From CAIKZJ01 sp964626015 (GTDB lineage: Bacteria > Bacteroidota > Ignavibacteria > Tepidaquicellales > Tepidaquicellaceae): DNA of 64,000 nt. Below, in pieces: positions 8,492 to 17,334 of this stretch; positions within the stretch are counted from its first letter, which is position 1; the number at the start of each line of letters is the position of its first letter. The position numbers and the translations under genes were made by a program. The stretch lies in contig CAZVCC010000008.1 of assembly GCA_964626015.1 (NCBI GenBank), positions 1 to 64,000 on the forward strand, written 5' to 3'. Below the pieces are notes generated by a model. It searched no databases. It had not been told where the DNA came from and saw only the letters and a program-made list of their open reading frames with translations.

Positions 8492-10663
8492 TTATTTATT
8501 TTCCCTTGGTTTTCTGTGCGGGGGTCGTGACGATTGCCCTTCTCTTCTTTTATGTCCGGCTTTTTCGTCAGTGTCGCCTTCTTTTCTGAGTAATGCGCGT
8601 CTGCTAAGTTTCAGTTTACCACTGTCATCAATACCAAGAAGTTTCACCTGTATCTTGTCGCCCATTTTTAAAACGTCAGCAACCTTTTCAACTCGTTTGA
8701 CATCTATTTCGGAAATATGAAGCAGCCCTTCTTTACCGGGCATGATTTCAACGAATGCGCCGAATTCTTTAATACCTTTAACTGTTCCGTCATATATTGC
8801 ACCGATTTCAGGAGTCGCAGTAAGAGCTTTAATCATATTTATTGCAACGTCTGCGTCTACCTTATTAACTGCGGCAACTGTAACCTTTCCCTCATCGTTG
8901 ATGTCTATTTCCGCATTACTTTCAGCGATAATATGTCGTATAGTTTTACCGCCAGGACCGATAACTAGTCCAATCATATCTGTTGGGATTTCAATCGTAA
9001 ATAATTGCGGAGCATATTTTGAAATACTTTCTCTGCCTTCGGCAAGAGTATAATTCATTATTCCAAGAATGTGCAGTCTACCAGTTTTTGCCTGTGTTAA
9101 GGCTGTTTTCATTATTTCAAATGAAATGCCCTGAATTTTGATATCCATTTGAATAGCTGTTATGCCCTCACTCGTACCTGCAACTTTAAAGTCCATATCG
9201 CCGAAATGGTCTTCCGAGCCGAGTATGTCGCTAAGAACAACAACTTTATCATCTTCTTTAATAAGTCCCATAGCAATTCCTGCAACAGGTCTTTTTAATT
9301 TAACTCCGCCGTCCATTAGAGCGAGCGAACCGGCACAAACTGTTGCCATAGATGAGGAGCCATTCGATTCAAGTATGTCTGAAACAATCCTGATAGTATA
9401 AGGAAATTCTGCTTCTGACGGAATCATTTTCTTTAAGGCGCGCTCTGCAAGGTTTCCGTGTCCGATTTCCCTTCTGCCTGGACCCGGACGACCTCCGACT
9501 TCACCAGTACTAAATGAAGGGAAATTGTAATGAAGAATTACTCTTTTGTTTTCTTCATCCTTAATAAGTCCCTCAACAATCTGTTCATCACGTTTCGTTC
9601 CAAGCGTAACTGTTGTTAAGCTTTGTGTCTCTCCTCTTGTGAAAAGAGCTGAGGCATGAGTTCTTGGCAGCACACCGACTTCGCACGAAATAGATCTAAT
9701 ATCGGTTGCAGTACGCCCGTCAAGTCTTATTGATTCATCAACAATCATTTTCCTCATGTCAGCCTGTTGAATATCATGCATAATCTGATGAAGTTTTTTC
9801 TCGGACTCGGGATATTTTTCTGCGAGTGATTTGAGAACGAGGTCGGAAAGTTCTTTTGATTTAATCTGTCTCTCTTCTTTGGTAAGAATCGTTCTGTCAA
9901 GCTTTTTAATACTCTCTTCGTACAAAGCCTTTACGTCATTTATTATTTCTGCGTTTTCTTCCGGGACGGAAATAGCTCTTTTGGGTTTGCCTGCCTCTGC
10001 TGCAAACTCTCTCTGAAAATCACATAGAGCAATAATATGCTGATGTGCAAATTCTACTGCAGCAAGGAGTTCTTCTTCAGAAACTTCCTTTGCCTCCCCC
10101 TCTACCATAACGATAGATGTTTCAGTACCAGCAACAGTTATATCAAAATCACCTGCTTCGAGCTGGTTGAATGTAGGATTTACAATAAATTCGCCGTTAA
10201 CTTTTGTTACTCTCACTTCCGATATCGGATTGTTAAAGGGGATATCTGATACAAGCAATGCCGCCGAAGCACCAACTGCCCCAATAACATCGCAATCAAA
10301 TTCACCGTCAGAGGAATATACCGTAACATTAATTTGTGTTTCACAAAAATATCCGTCCTCAAACATAGGTCTAATCGGTCTATCTATAAGACGCGAGGAT
10401 AAAATTTCTTTTTCAGAGGGTCTTCCTTCTCTTCTGAAAAATCCACCTGGAATCTTACCTGCGGCTGCAGTTTTCTCCCTGAAGTCAACAGACAAGGGAA
10501 AGAAATCCTGACCCTCATTTGGTTCTTCTTTTGCAACGACAGTACACAAAACTACGTTGTCGTCATAAGAGACTAATACTGCCCCGTTTGCCTGCTTTGC
10601 TAATTTACCTGTTTCAAGCGTAAGTTTCCTTCCGCCAATCTCAATAGCTTTTCTAAAAACCAT
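8492..10663 (-). CDS. pnp: Polyribonucleotide nucleotidyltransferase (PNPase)
   Basis: PNPase is a trimeric phosphorolytic 3'-5' exoribonuclease that takes part in RNA decay. The 723 residues contain two RNase PH domains (the second with FSTGEVGGRPGPGRREIGHG), a KH domain (IGLVIGPGGKTIRHI) and an S1 domain (GTVKGIKEFGAFVEIMPG), then a short basic tail with no obvious RNase E-binding peptide. It follows rpsO by 22 nt in the order ribF-rpsO-pnp common in bacteria. The identification is certain. Confidence 0.98.
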   Translation of the reverse strand: MVFRKAIEIGGRKLTLETGKLAKQANGAVLVSYDDNVVLCTVVAKEEPNEGQDFFPLSVDFREKTAAAGKIPGGFFRREGRPSEKEILSSRLIDRPIRPMFEDGYFCETQINVTVYSSDGEFDCDVIGAVGASAALLVSDIPFNNPISEVRVTKVNGEFIVNPTFNQLEAGDFDITVAGTETSIVMVEGEAKEVSEEELLAAVEFAHQHIIALCDFQREFAAEAGKPKRAISVPEENAEIINDVKALYEESIKKLDRTILTKEERQIKSKELSDLVLKSLAEKYPESEKKLHQIMHDIQQADMRKMIVDESIRLDGRTATDIRSISCEVGVLPRTHASALFTRGETQSLTTVTLGTKRDEQIVEGLIKDEENKRVILHYNFPSFSTGEVGGRPGPGRREIGHGNLAERALKKMIPSEAEFPYTIRIVSDILESNGSSSMATVCAGSLALMDGGVKLKRPVAGIAMGLIKEDDKVVVLSDILGSEDHFGDMDFKVAGTSEGITAIQMDIKIQGISFEIMKTALTQAKTGRLHILGIMNYTLAEGRESISKYAPQLFTIEIPTDMIGLVIGPGGKTIRHIIAESNAEIDINDEGKVTVAAVNKVDADVAINMIKALTATPEIGAIYDGTVKGIKEFGAFVEIMPGKEGLLHISEIDVKRVEKVADVLKMGDKIQVKLLGIDDSGKLKLSRRALLRKEGDTDEKAGHKRREGQSSRPPHRKPRENK

Positions 10664-10685
10664 CTTTATCTTTCTTTTTTAAAGT

Positions 10686-10958
10686 TTACTTTCTTAGTTC
10701 TAAATCTTTAACAATCTGTCTGTACCTTGTAATGTCTTTCTTTTCAAGGTATTTCAGAAGTCTTCTTCTTTTACCGACCATTTTTAAAAGACCGGTCTTT
10801 GAATGATTGTCCTTTTTGTGTTTTGCGAAGTGTTCGGCTGAAAGTTCATTAATTCTTCTTGTTAGAATTGCAACTTGAACCTCAGGTCTTCCTGTATCTT
10901 TTTCGGCTTTGCCGAATTTTGAAACAATTGCTTGTTTGTCTTCTTTTGTTAATCCCAT
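10686..10958 (-). CDS. rpsO: 30S ribosomal protein S15
   Basis: S15 is a primary 16S rRNA-binding protein of the small-subunit platform. The 90 residues match the family throughout, including the C-terminal [20 protein letters not shown] stretch that contacts rRNA. Its ATG lies one base after the ribF stop, with no Shine-Dalgarno between them, so translation is probably coupled to ribF. Autogenous control by a leader pseudoknot, known in E. coli, has no room here because ribF abuts. Confidence 0.98.
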   Translation of the reverse strand: MGLTKEDKQAIVSKFGKAEKDTGRPEVQVAILTRRINELSAEHFAKHKKDNHSKTGLLKMVGKRRRLLKYLEKKDITRYRQIVKDLELRK

Positions 10959-10959
10959 T

Positions 10960-11901
10960 TTAATGAATTAAATTATTAATTAAACGTTTTTTGCACTCTT
11001 CTTTATCTTTGTTCAGCTGTTTTACAAGCTCTTCCAAAGAATTAAATTTTTTCTCTTCCCTAATATAATCCTTAAGTACTACCTTAATTTTCTGTCCATA
11101 GATATCCTTATCAAAATCAAAGATGTTTACTTCTATAAAGATATCTTTTCCGGATGAAACAGTAGGTCTGTGGCCAATGTTCATCATTCCATAAAACTGA
11201 CCCTTATCAAGGTTGACCTCAACAAAGTAAACTCCGTTTTTCGGTAAGAGTTTATGTTCATCTGATAGATGCACATTTGCCGTTGGGAACCCAATTTTAT
11301 TACCTCTTCTGTCACCAGTTACTATTTTTCCTTCAATTGAATAATCAGCACCCAGTACCTCTTTCGCTTTTGAAAGATTTCCTTGAGCTAAAAGATTTCT
11401 AATAGTAGTGCTATTGATTTTCGATTCGCCTTTAAGCTCGTTAACTTTATACAAATCGAAATTATACTTGCCTGTCAGATTAACCAATGATTCGTAGTTG
11501 CCTTCCCTGTTCTTGCCGAAGGAATGGTCAAAACCAAGAACCAAATGTTCGAGTCCGATACCCTCTACAAGATACTCTTTCAGAAATTCTTCAGCGCTAT
11601 GCTCAGAGAATTCGGTTGTAAACTTCAATACATATACTACGTCTACTTTCAGCTGTTCAAATATCTCAAGTCTCTCATGAGTTGTTGTAAGCAGTTTTAT
11701 CTCACTATTACGGTTTCTAAGAACCAACTGCGGATGAGGGTCAAACGTTACAATAACCGTTCTTCCTCCAAATTTATTCTTTAACTCCTGGAGTTTATCT
11801 ATAACGACTCTATGACCTTTGTGGACACCGTCAAATGTTCCTACTGTAACTATACTTTTCTTGTCGTAATTACTTTTATCTAAATGTCTGTATATTTTCA
11901 T
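10960..11901 (-). CDS. ribF: Bifunctional riboflavin kinase / FAD synthetase
   Basis: RibF converts riboflavin to FMN and then FAD. The 313 residues show the nucleotidyltransferase half ([20 protein letters not shown]) followed by the flavokinase half ([24 protein letters not shown]). It heads the ribF-rpsO-pnp unit. The 57 nt upstream, as far as the peroxiredoxin stop, show no FMN riboswitch consensus. The usual upstream partner truB is absent and a peroxiredoxin gene takes its place. Confidence 0.97.
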   Translation of the reverse strand: MKIYRHLDKSNYDKKSIVTVGTFDGVHKGHRVVIDKLQELKNKFGGRTVIVTFDPHPQLVLRNRNSEIKLLTTTHERLEIFEQLKVDVVYVLKFTTEFSEHSAEEFLKEYLVEGIGLEHLVLGFDHSFGKNREGNYESLVNLTGKYNFDLYKVNELKGESKINSTTIRNLLAQGNLSKAKEVLGADYSIEGKIVTGDRRGNKIGFPTANVHLSDEHKLLPKNGVYFVEVNLDKGQFYGMMNIGHRPTVSSGKDIFIEVNIFDFDKDIYGQKIKVVLKDYIREEKKFNSLEELVKQLNKDKEECKKRLINNLIH

Positions 11902-11958
11902 TAAATTTAATAAACTGGAAAATTTTAGAATCTTCCACGGATTATTGTATAATGTTCT

Positions 11959-12447
11959 TTACTTAATGCTCTTTAAGCAGTCAAGGATAGCATCAAACTT
12001 TGGAAGGTCTCCAGCATTCTCAAGAACTTCAGCGTAGGCAATCTTTCCATTTGAATCAACCACGAATGCTGCACGTTTTGAAACACCGTTCATACCAAGA
12101 ACAAATCCGCCGTCATCATATTTGGTTCCGTACTCTGAGGAAACTGTTGAATTAAAATCGCTTAACAAAGGAATTGTAATACCATTAGCTTTTGCCCATG
12201 CTTCCTGAGTAAATATTGAATCTACACTAATACCAAGAACAATTGCGTCCATTGCTGAGTATTTCTCGAATCCTTCAGAAACCGTGCACATTTCTGTTGT
12301 ACAAACACCAGTGTATGATAAAGGGTAGAATAAAATAACAACTTTTTTACCTTTGTAATCTGAAAGCGAGAATTCTTTGGGCTCGCCAGTAGTATTTTTA
12401 GAGAATAACTTAAAATCAGGTGCAATATCTCCAATTTTTAATGCCAT
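11959..12447 (-). CDS. Peroxiredoxin, AhpC/TSA-BCP type
   Basis: This thiol peroxidase reduces hydrogen peroxide and organic peroxides. The 162 residues carry the active-site loop PLSYTGVCTTEMC, with the peroxidatic Cys at 49 and a second Cys at 54. The five-residue spacing resembles the PrxQ/BCP type, in which the second Cys resolves the disulfide. The TGVC context is closer to the AhpE-like group, so the subfamily is uncertain. There is no signal peptide, so the protein is cytoplasmic. It lies upstream of ribF on the same strand (57-nt gap). Confidence 0.92.
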   Translation of the reverse strand: MALKIGDIAPDFKLFSKNTTGEPKEFSLSDYKGKKVVILFYPLSYTGVCTTEMCTVSEGFEKYSAMDAIVLGISVDSIFTQEAWAKANGITIPLLSDFNSTVSSEYGTKYDDGGFVLGMNGVSKRAAFVVDSNGKIAYAEVLENAGDLPKFDAILDCLKSIK

Positions 12448-12860
12448 TGTTGTTTATCCTTTCTAATATTTAATAATTTTTCAGTATTTAAAGAAATAAC
12501 AAGAAATATAAACAAATCAAAATCCATTAACAATGCGAAGAAATACTTAAAAAATGTAAATATTGTGATTTTGGGCTATTTTTGGTTATGTGAGAGTCGG
12601 TATATTTGTGGGGCTATTCAAAGGCTATTTAAAGGCTATTTAAAGGCAAGTTATAAAAAACAAACCAGATTATTGAATGTTTAAAAACAGAATGGAATCA
12701 GGGTTTTTAAACAAGGAAAAAAATGTGTGGATTTTTGCTGTTTATTACCTGATTTAGTAAGTCGGGTGTTCAGAGCACACAAATCGCAGTTTAATACACT
12801 TGAAATTTAAGTGCATCTTCCATAATTTTTCAGACTTTTAGAAATATAAAATAATTTGTA
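12448..12860. other. Gene-free divergent intergenic region (413 nt)
   Basis: The region separates the divergent peroxiredoxin and lipoprotein genes and must hold both promoters. No coding sequence above about 20 codons looks real. The only obvious structure is a short tandem repeat at 12612-12644. I could not place promoter boxes confidently. Confidence 0.6.
12612..12644. repeat. 11-bp tandem repeat, three copies
   Basis: GGCTATTCAAA, GGCTATTTAAA and GGCTATTTAAA lie head to tail, followed by a further GGC. A related GGGCTATTTTTGG lies about 40 nt upstream. The 11-bp period matches one helical turn, so the repeats could be stacked sites on one face of DNA upstream of the peroxiredoxin gene, or simple slippage. 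Confidence 0.8.
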
Positions 12861-13346
12861 ATGAAAATTTCAAGGATTGGGTTTGTATTAGTAGTTTTAG
12901 TATTAACAATGGGTTTATCATCCTGCGGCGGTGAAAAGGGAAAAGTGATTAATTATTTATCGAAAATTGAAAAATATGTAAGTTCAGATGAATACAAGAA
13001 AGCGGGGATGAGTTTTATAGATCAAAGTATTGTTGTTTCGCCTAATGGTGAAAAATCATTTGATGAGAATAAATTTAACGAACTTGTAATCGGATTAGTT
13101 GAGGCAAAAGATATAGAAATTTGTCAGTCTGTTGGATTGAAAGACAGGGAAGAAGCAGGTACTTTAGTGAATAAGTACATGACGGAACCTGATGTGAAAG
13201 AGCTAACCGATAAGATTGACAAAGCGATGTCTGAAATAGCAATGGAGTTTCAAAAGGAGGGAATGGCAAAGGTAAATGCTTCGATGCCGCCACAGAATAA
13301 CGACCCTCTGGTTCCAAATCCTAAAGTAGAGCAACCTAAGAAATAA
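12861..13346 (+). CDS. Putative lipoprotein, unknown function
   Basis: This 161-residue protein has a lipoprotein signal peptide ending in LSSC (Cys22) followed by GGEKGK. The rest is helical and charged, with a Pro-rich end (ASMPPQNNDPLVPNPKVEQPKK). No domain is recognised. It is a single gene with a strong terminator directly downstream. Confidence 0.7.
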   Translation: MKISRIGFVLVVLVLTMGLSSCGGEKGKVINYLSKIEKYVSSDEYKKAGMSFIDQSIVVSPNGEKSFDENKFNELVIGLVEAKDIEICQSVGLKDREEAGTLVNKYMTEPDVKELTDKIDKAMSEIAMEFQKEGMAKVNASMPPQNNDPLVPNPKVEQPKK

Positions 13347-13353
13347 TTTTATT

Positions 13354-13384
13354 AATTACATGCCGGTAATACCGGCATGTAATT
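13354..13384. terminator. Bidirectional hairpin terminator
   Basis: A 13-bp perfect stem with a 5-nt TAATA loop (core ACATGCCGG / CCGGCATGT) has A/T-rich flanks on both sides. It sits between the converging lipoprotein gene (stop 13346) and Omp85 gene (stop 13384) and touches the latter's stop codon. Confidence 0.85.
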
Positions 13385-15180
13385 TAAAATTCGTTTATTA
13401 ATCCAAAGTGTATTTTTCCATCGAGGATACCATCTTCCTTTGCGATCGCATAATTAACACCGATAAGTCCAATGGCAGTTTCAATTCGGATTCCAAGTCC
13501 ATATCCCAAGAGGAAACTTTCCTGCTTTGGAATGTTGTTTAACGGGTCTTCGGGTCTATAATAATAACCCGGGTCAACAAACACAGAAGCAAAACTTTTA
13601 CGGGAAAACGCATACCGCAGTTCAATGGTGCCGTACGTGAAGCGAGAAGCTCTAAACTGTTCTTCGCGGTATCCTCGAATATTTTTAATACCGCCAACTT
13701 TATAAAAATCTGCGTCTTCAAGCTTATCAGAGTCAATTTGTCCTGCAAATAACCTGATAAGCAATGATTGACGTTTAAAAAATGAAAAGAAAACGTCAAC
13801 ATCCATTGAATATCTTTGCAGAGAAAAGGACTGGTCGGCAGAATTAACCGAACCGTTTCTGTTATAAATTCTCTTATCGCCGTATATAAACATAGCTCTG
13901 TACAAGAACCCGCTATTTGGAATAAAGACATTGTCTCGGCTATCATAACGTATCTCCGTCCCAGCGTAGAGAATTCTTGAGTCTGCAACATTAAACAAGG
14001 CAAGGGAATCTTCCGGTGGAATAACTCTGTCGATACCAGCAGTAAATCCAAATGTAAACTTATCTGTCAAAAGGATATCTCCTTTTGCATCGAACTTTCT
14101 GCGTGTATAACTGGTGTCTTGAAGCCTTTGTAAGAATCCTGCACTTAAATTCAGAGGTAAACCAAAGAAATACGGTTCTCCGTACTTAAGTTCGAGTTCC
14201 TGAATAGATTTTGTTTCCTGCTGCCAGCGGGCATCGAGCCTTCTTGCTGTACCAAATAGGTTTCGGAAGGACAGGTTTATCAATCCTGTGAAGTAGCCGC
14301 TTTCCGTTTCATTAGCGGGAGGTACATATCCGATAATACCATCAAATGTATTTGTATTTCCTTCTTTAACATTGATAAGCAGTCCCGATTCCTTCTTGTT
14401 GGTGAGGGTATAAATCATTGGCTGGTCAACGGATTCGAATATATTAAGACGTTCAAGCCGGAATTTCATGTTATTCAAATCTTCACGAGAAACAGATTTG
14501 TTTTTTTCAATCTTTAATTCCCGAAGAATTACATCATCTTTCGTGTCTGAATTTCCTTTAATCCGAACATTGGAAATCATTACACTTGATTCTTCTTTTA
14601 CAGAAATTTTAAGCCGGATTTTAGGGTCAGTGTTTTCATCATAAACAGATATTTCATCGATATACACCTTCGTGAATAAACTTCCCTTTTTTTCGTATTC
14701 ATCGAGTAAGTATTTTATGTCTCCGTTGAGTGTGTTTTGGTCGAGTACATCACCTACTTTTGTATCAAAACTACTTTTTATCTGGTCGACGGTAAAGACA
14801 TTATTTCCGGTTATGGCAATTTCACCAAGTTTAACCTGTTTGCCTTCATCAATAGTAATCGAAATATCAACATAGGAAGAATCGATGTTGTAAACGTAAT
14901 TCGGGTTAACAATGCGAGCGTACAGATACCCATAATCACGGTATTTAGCACGAATGGATTTAAGGTCTGAATTAAATTGCTCCAGAAGGAATGGTTTATC
15001 AATTTTGAGAACCATTGAGTTCTTGATTTCGTTATCGTTGAAGAAATAATTACCTTCAAGCTTAATTGAGCCGACGATAGTTTGAGAGTATAAAGAGGAT
15101 GAAAACAGGAATATAATTACAGCAAGAACAGGGGAATACTTTTTAAAGATGCATTCAATAATTATACTAACGGAATTCAA
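13384..15180 (-). CDS. Omp85/BamA-TamA family outer-membrane protein with POTRA domains
   Basis: This protein inserts or exports proteins at the outer membrane. Its 598 residues include an N-terminal hydrophobic signal segment, about three POTRA-like repeats (roughly residues 35-270; for example GEIAITGNNVFTVDQIKSSF) and a C-terminal 16-strand-type barrel with the conserved GGIKNIRGYREEQF turn, ending in Phe. It is shorter than BamA, which has five POTRAs and about 800 residues, so it is probably a TamA-like paralogue rather than the essential BamA. It lies 17 nt after a methyltransferase gene in a compact operon. Confidence 0.88.
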   Translation of the reverse strand: MNSVSIIIECIFKKYSPVLAVIIFLFSSSLYSQTIVGSIKLEGNYFFNDNEIKNSMVLKIDKPFLLEQFNSDLKSIRAKYRDYGYLYARIVNPNYVYNIDSSYVDISITIDEGKQVKLGEIAITGNNVFTVDQIKSSFDTKVGDVLDQNTLNGDIKYLLDEYEKKGSLFTKVYIDEISVYDENTDPKIRLKISVKEESSVMISNVRIKGNSDTKDDVILRELKIEKNKSVSREDLNNMKFRLERLNIFESVDQPMIYTLTNKKESGLLINVKEGNTNTFDGIIGYVPPANETESGYFTGLINLSFRNLFGTARRLDARWQQETKSIQELELKYGEPYFFGLPLNLSAGFLQRLQDTSYTRRKFDAKGDILLTDKFTFGFTAGIDRVIPPEDSLALFNVADSRILYAGTEIRYDSRDNVFIPNSGFLYRAMFIYGDKRIYNRNGSVNSADQSFSLQRYSMDVDVFFSFFKRQSLLIRLFAGQIDSDKLEDADFYKVGGIKNIRGYREEQFRASRFTYGTIELRYAFSRKSFASVFVDPGYYYRPEDPLNNIPKQESFLLGYGLGIRIETAIGLIGVNYAIAKEDGILDGKIHFGLINEF

Positions 15181-15197
15181 AGCGATTCAAGAATAAA

Positions 15198-16001
15198 CTA
15201 CTTTTGTGCTACAACAACAATACCCGTCCCAGCTTCGTTTTCAGTCTTTGTATCAAGCCACATAAAAATCAGTACAAACCATAGAGTGAACAGATAATAT
15301 AGCGGCAGAATAAGTATAAACACTTTTGAAACTCCTGCAATTAGTATAGGATATTTTATACCAAAGCGCCAGGAAATGGTGCCGTATTTTCCGTAAGTAT
15401 ATTTAAAATGAGTTACCTTCAGCCCAGCTCTTTCAAGCTTCGCGGTTATATCTTCCTTCGAATACCCGTTACGTGCATGTTCTTCAATAAAGCTCTCGTC
15501 ATGCTCGTCATGGGCATCACTGCCGCCGAGGTCGGAAGGTGTGTTTATAAGAAGTCTACCACCGGGTTTAAGAGCGCCGGAAAAATTTTTAAGCACAAGC
15601 TCATCTTCGACTATGTGCTCCATAACGTCAACGTTCAAGATGAAGTCGTATTCATTCTGACTGGTTATTGCCGTCAAGTCGGCAACCTCAAATTTAACAT
15701 TTTTGAAGCCCCGCTTACCAAAGAAATAATTACAATCTTCTACTTGTTCCTCTTTGACATCAACGCCAAGTATCTTGCAATCCCTGAAATATTTCGCCAT
15801 GAAGTACGAATACTGTCCAAAGCCCATGCCGGCATCATAAATATTTATAATATCATTTGTTTTATACAACTGCTTAATCATTTTTCTAACATGCCATGAA
15901 CGCAGGAACATTAAATCGAGGAGTTTATAAAACATTCTTCTAAGAAGAACATTTCTTGAGACTATATCACCAAAAACTTTTTTAACTGAATCATATTTCA
16001 T
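15198..16001 (-). CDS. Class I SAM-dependent methyltransferase, membrane-associated
   Basis: This 267-residue protein has a Rossmann methyltransferase core, with motif I IYDAGMGFGQYSYFMA, an acidic strand end LGVDVKEEQ and NVDVMEHI. The C-terminal 60 residues hold one or two membrane segments (VFILILPLYYLFTLWFVLIF), so it probably acts at the inner-membrane face on a lipid-linked or envelope substrate. It starts 7 nt after the glycosyltransferase stop, which suggests a glycan or lipid substrate. The substrate is not known. Confidence 0.85.
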   Translation of the reverse strand: MKYDSVKKVFGDIVSRNVLLRRMFYKLLDLMFLRSWHVRKMIKQLYKTNDIINIYDAGMGFGQYSYFMAKYFRDCKILGVDVKEEQVEDCNYFFGKRGFKNVKFEVADLTAITSQNEYDFILNVDVMEHIVEDELVLKNFSGALKPGGRLLINTPSDLGGSDAHDEHDESFIEEHARNGYSKEDITAKLERAGLKVTHFKYTYGKYGTISWRFGIKYPILIAGVSKVFILILPLYYLFTLWFVLIFMWLDTKTENEAGTGIVVVAQK

Positions 16002-16008
16002 TTACTAA

Positions 16009-17172
16009 CTATATGTTTGATAATTTAATTATATCGTTTACAAAAGACTCCCAAAGATACTTTTTCTTCTCTTCTTTAACATTATCCGAAAATTTTTCTT
16101 CAAGGTTTTCACTATAGAACATATTTACAGCTTCATAAATTTCATTTGAATTTGAAGGTTTAACAACAAAGCCGGTCTTACTATCAATAACAACCTCCGA
16201 CAACCCACCAACATCGGTAACGATTACCGGTTTATCGTAGAAATAAGCAAGTGGAACAATTCCGCTTTGAGTAGCATTTACATATGGAAGTACAAGACAA
16301 TCACACGCGGAAAAGAAATACCTGACTTGATTTTCAGGAATAAAAGATGAAATTACAATAATGTTATTATCCAGATTTAACTCCTTGATTTTATCTCTAT
16401 ATGGGGTTTCATTTTCGTAATATTCACCAGCGACAATCAATTTGACGTTTTGTTTTCTGATTATATCAGGCATCGCGTCCAATAAAAACATTAAGCCTTT
16501 GTACTTGCGTATATATCCAAAAAACAAAATAATTTTTGCATCATTAAAACTTAAATTATATTCTTTTTGAAGAAATTCCTTTGCTTCTATTTTATCAAGC
16601 TTTTCTCCGAAAACATTGTATAGTGGATGTGAGGATAATTTGTAGGGCTTATTCTTTTTATTGAAAGTCTTTAAATCTTTTTCAACCGTTTTTGATTGGA
16701 CAATAAAATAATCAACGACAGAGAAAACTAATTTGGTAAGGAGTTTATCTCCAGGTCTTTTCTCGTGTGGCATAACATTGTCGCAAATGAAAAGCACTTT
16801 TGTCTTAGAAAACATTTTTACAATAAATGAAACGACAAAGAAGCTTGGTGCAAAAAAGGGTATCCAATATCTGAATATAAGCAAATCCGGTTTTTCGGTT
16901 CTCATTTTCAAAGCTGAAAAAATCCAATTGAAAGGATTTATAGAATCAATTGAAATTACATTCTTATCTTTAGGGATTTTAATCGCTGGTTCCCCTAATT
17001 CATATTGTGTTTTTCCGGGGAAGAGAAATTCCGGATATTGCCTTTTGAAAGAATAAATTATAACGTTATAAAAATCCGAAAGATGTTTAAATAAAATTGA
17101 ATTTAATTGTGCCATTGCACCACGCATTGGGTATGCTGTTCCAACTATTATTATTTTCTTCTTATCCTTCAA
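16009..17172 (-). CDS. Glycosyltransferase family 4 (GT-B fold)
   Basis: This 387-residue glycosyltransferase probably builds a surface glycan from a nucleotide sugar. It shows an N-terminal acceptor domain (GTAYPMRGAMAQLN), a C-terminal donor domain (IILFFGYIRKYKGL), VIVSSFIPENQV in altered form and the donor-site stretch SGIVPLAYFYDKPVIVTDVG. It is the first gene of the glycosyltransferase-methyltransferase-Omp85 unit. Donor and acceptor cannot be inferred. Confidence 0.9.
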   Translation of the reverse strand: MKDKKKIIIVGTAYPMRGAMAQLNSILFKHLSDFYNVIIYSFKRQYPEFLFPGKTQYELGEPAIKIPKDKNVISIDSINPFNWIFSALKMRTEKPDLLIFRYWIPFFAPSFFVVSFIVKMFSKTKVLFICDNVMPHEKRPGDKLLTKLVFSVVDYFIVQSKTVEKDLKTFNKKNKPYKLSSHPLYNVFGEKLDKIEAKEFLQKEYNLSFNDAKIILFFGYIRKYKGLMFLLDAMPDIIRKQNVKLIVAGEYYENETPYRDKIKELNLDNNIIVISSFIPENQVRYFFSACDCLVLPYVNATQSGIVPLAYFYDKPVIVTDVGGLSEVVIDSKTGFVVKPSNSNEIYEAVNMFYSENLEEKFSDNVKEEKKKYLWESFVNDIIKLSNI

Positions 17173-17285
17173 TTCCGATAAATTTCATGCAAAATATAAA
17201 AATTGTTTGGCTTAATTGTAATTCAATTAATGTATATCTCACACAGTTTTAGGAAAAATGATTTTGGTTTAAACTCATATAATAA

Positions 17286-17312
17286 AAAATACCCGTGTGC
17301 AACGGGTATTTT
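17286..17312 (-). terminator. Intrinsic terminator of the Ycf48-repeat gene
   Basis: The 10-bp stem AAAATACCCG / CGGGTATTTT has a 7-nt loop and T-rich DNA on the minus strand after the stem. It lies 22 nt past the stop codon at 17335. Confidence 0.75.
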
Positions 17313-17334
17313 AGAGCAAAAAATATTAAACACA

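Noticed and set aside
11902..11958. FMN riboswitch upstream of ribF
   Set aside because: The gap is only 57 nt and has none of the conserved RFN-element blocks.
12690..12758. Small open frame of about 21 codons in the 12.4-12.9 kb gap
   Set aside because: No ribosome-binding site, no recognisable motif, and length expected by chance in AT-rich DNA.
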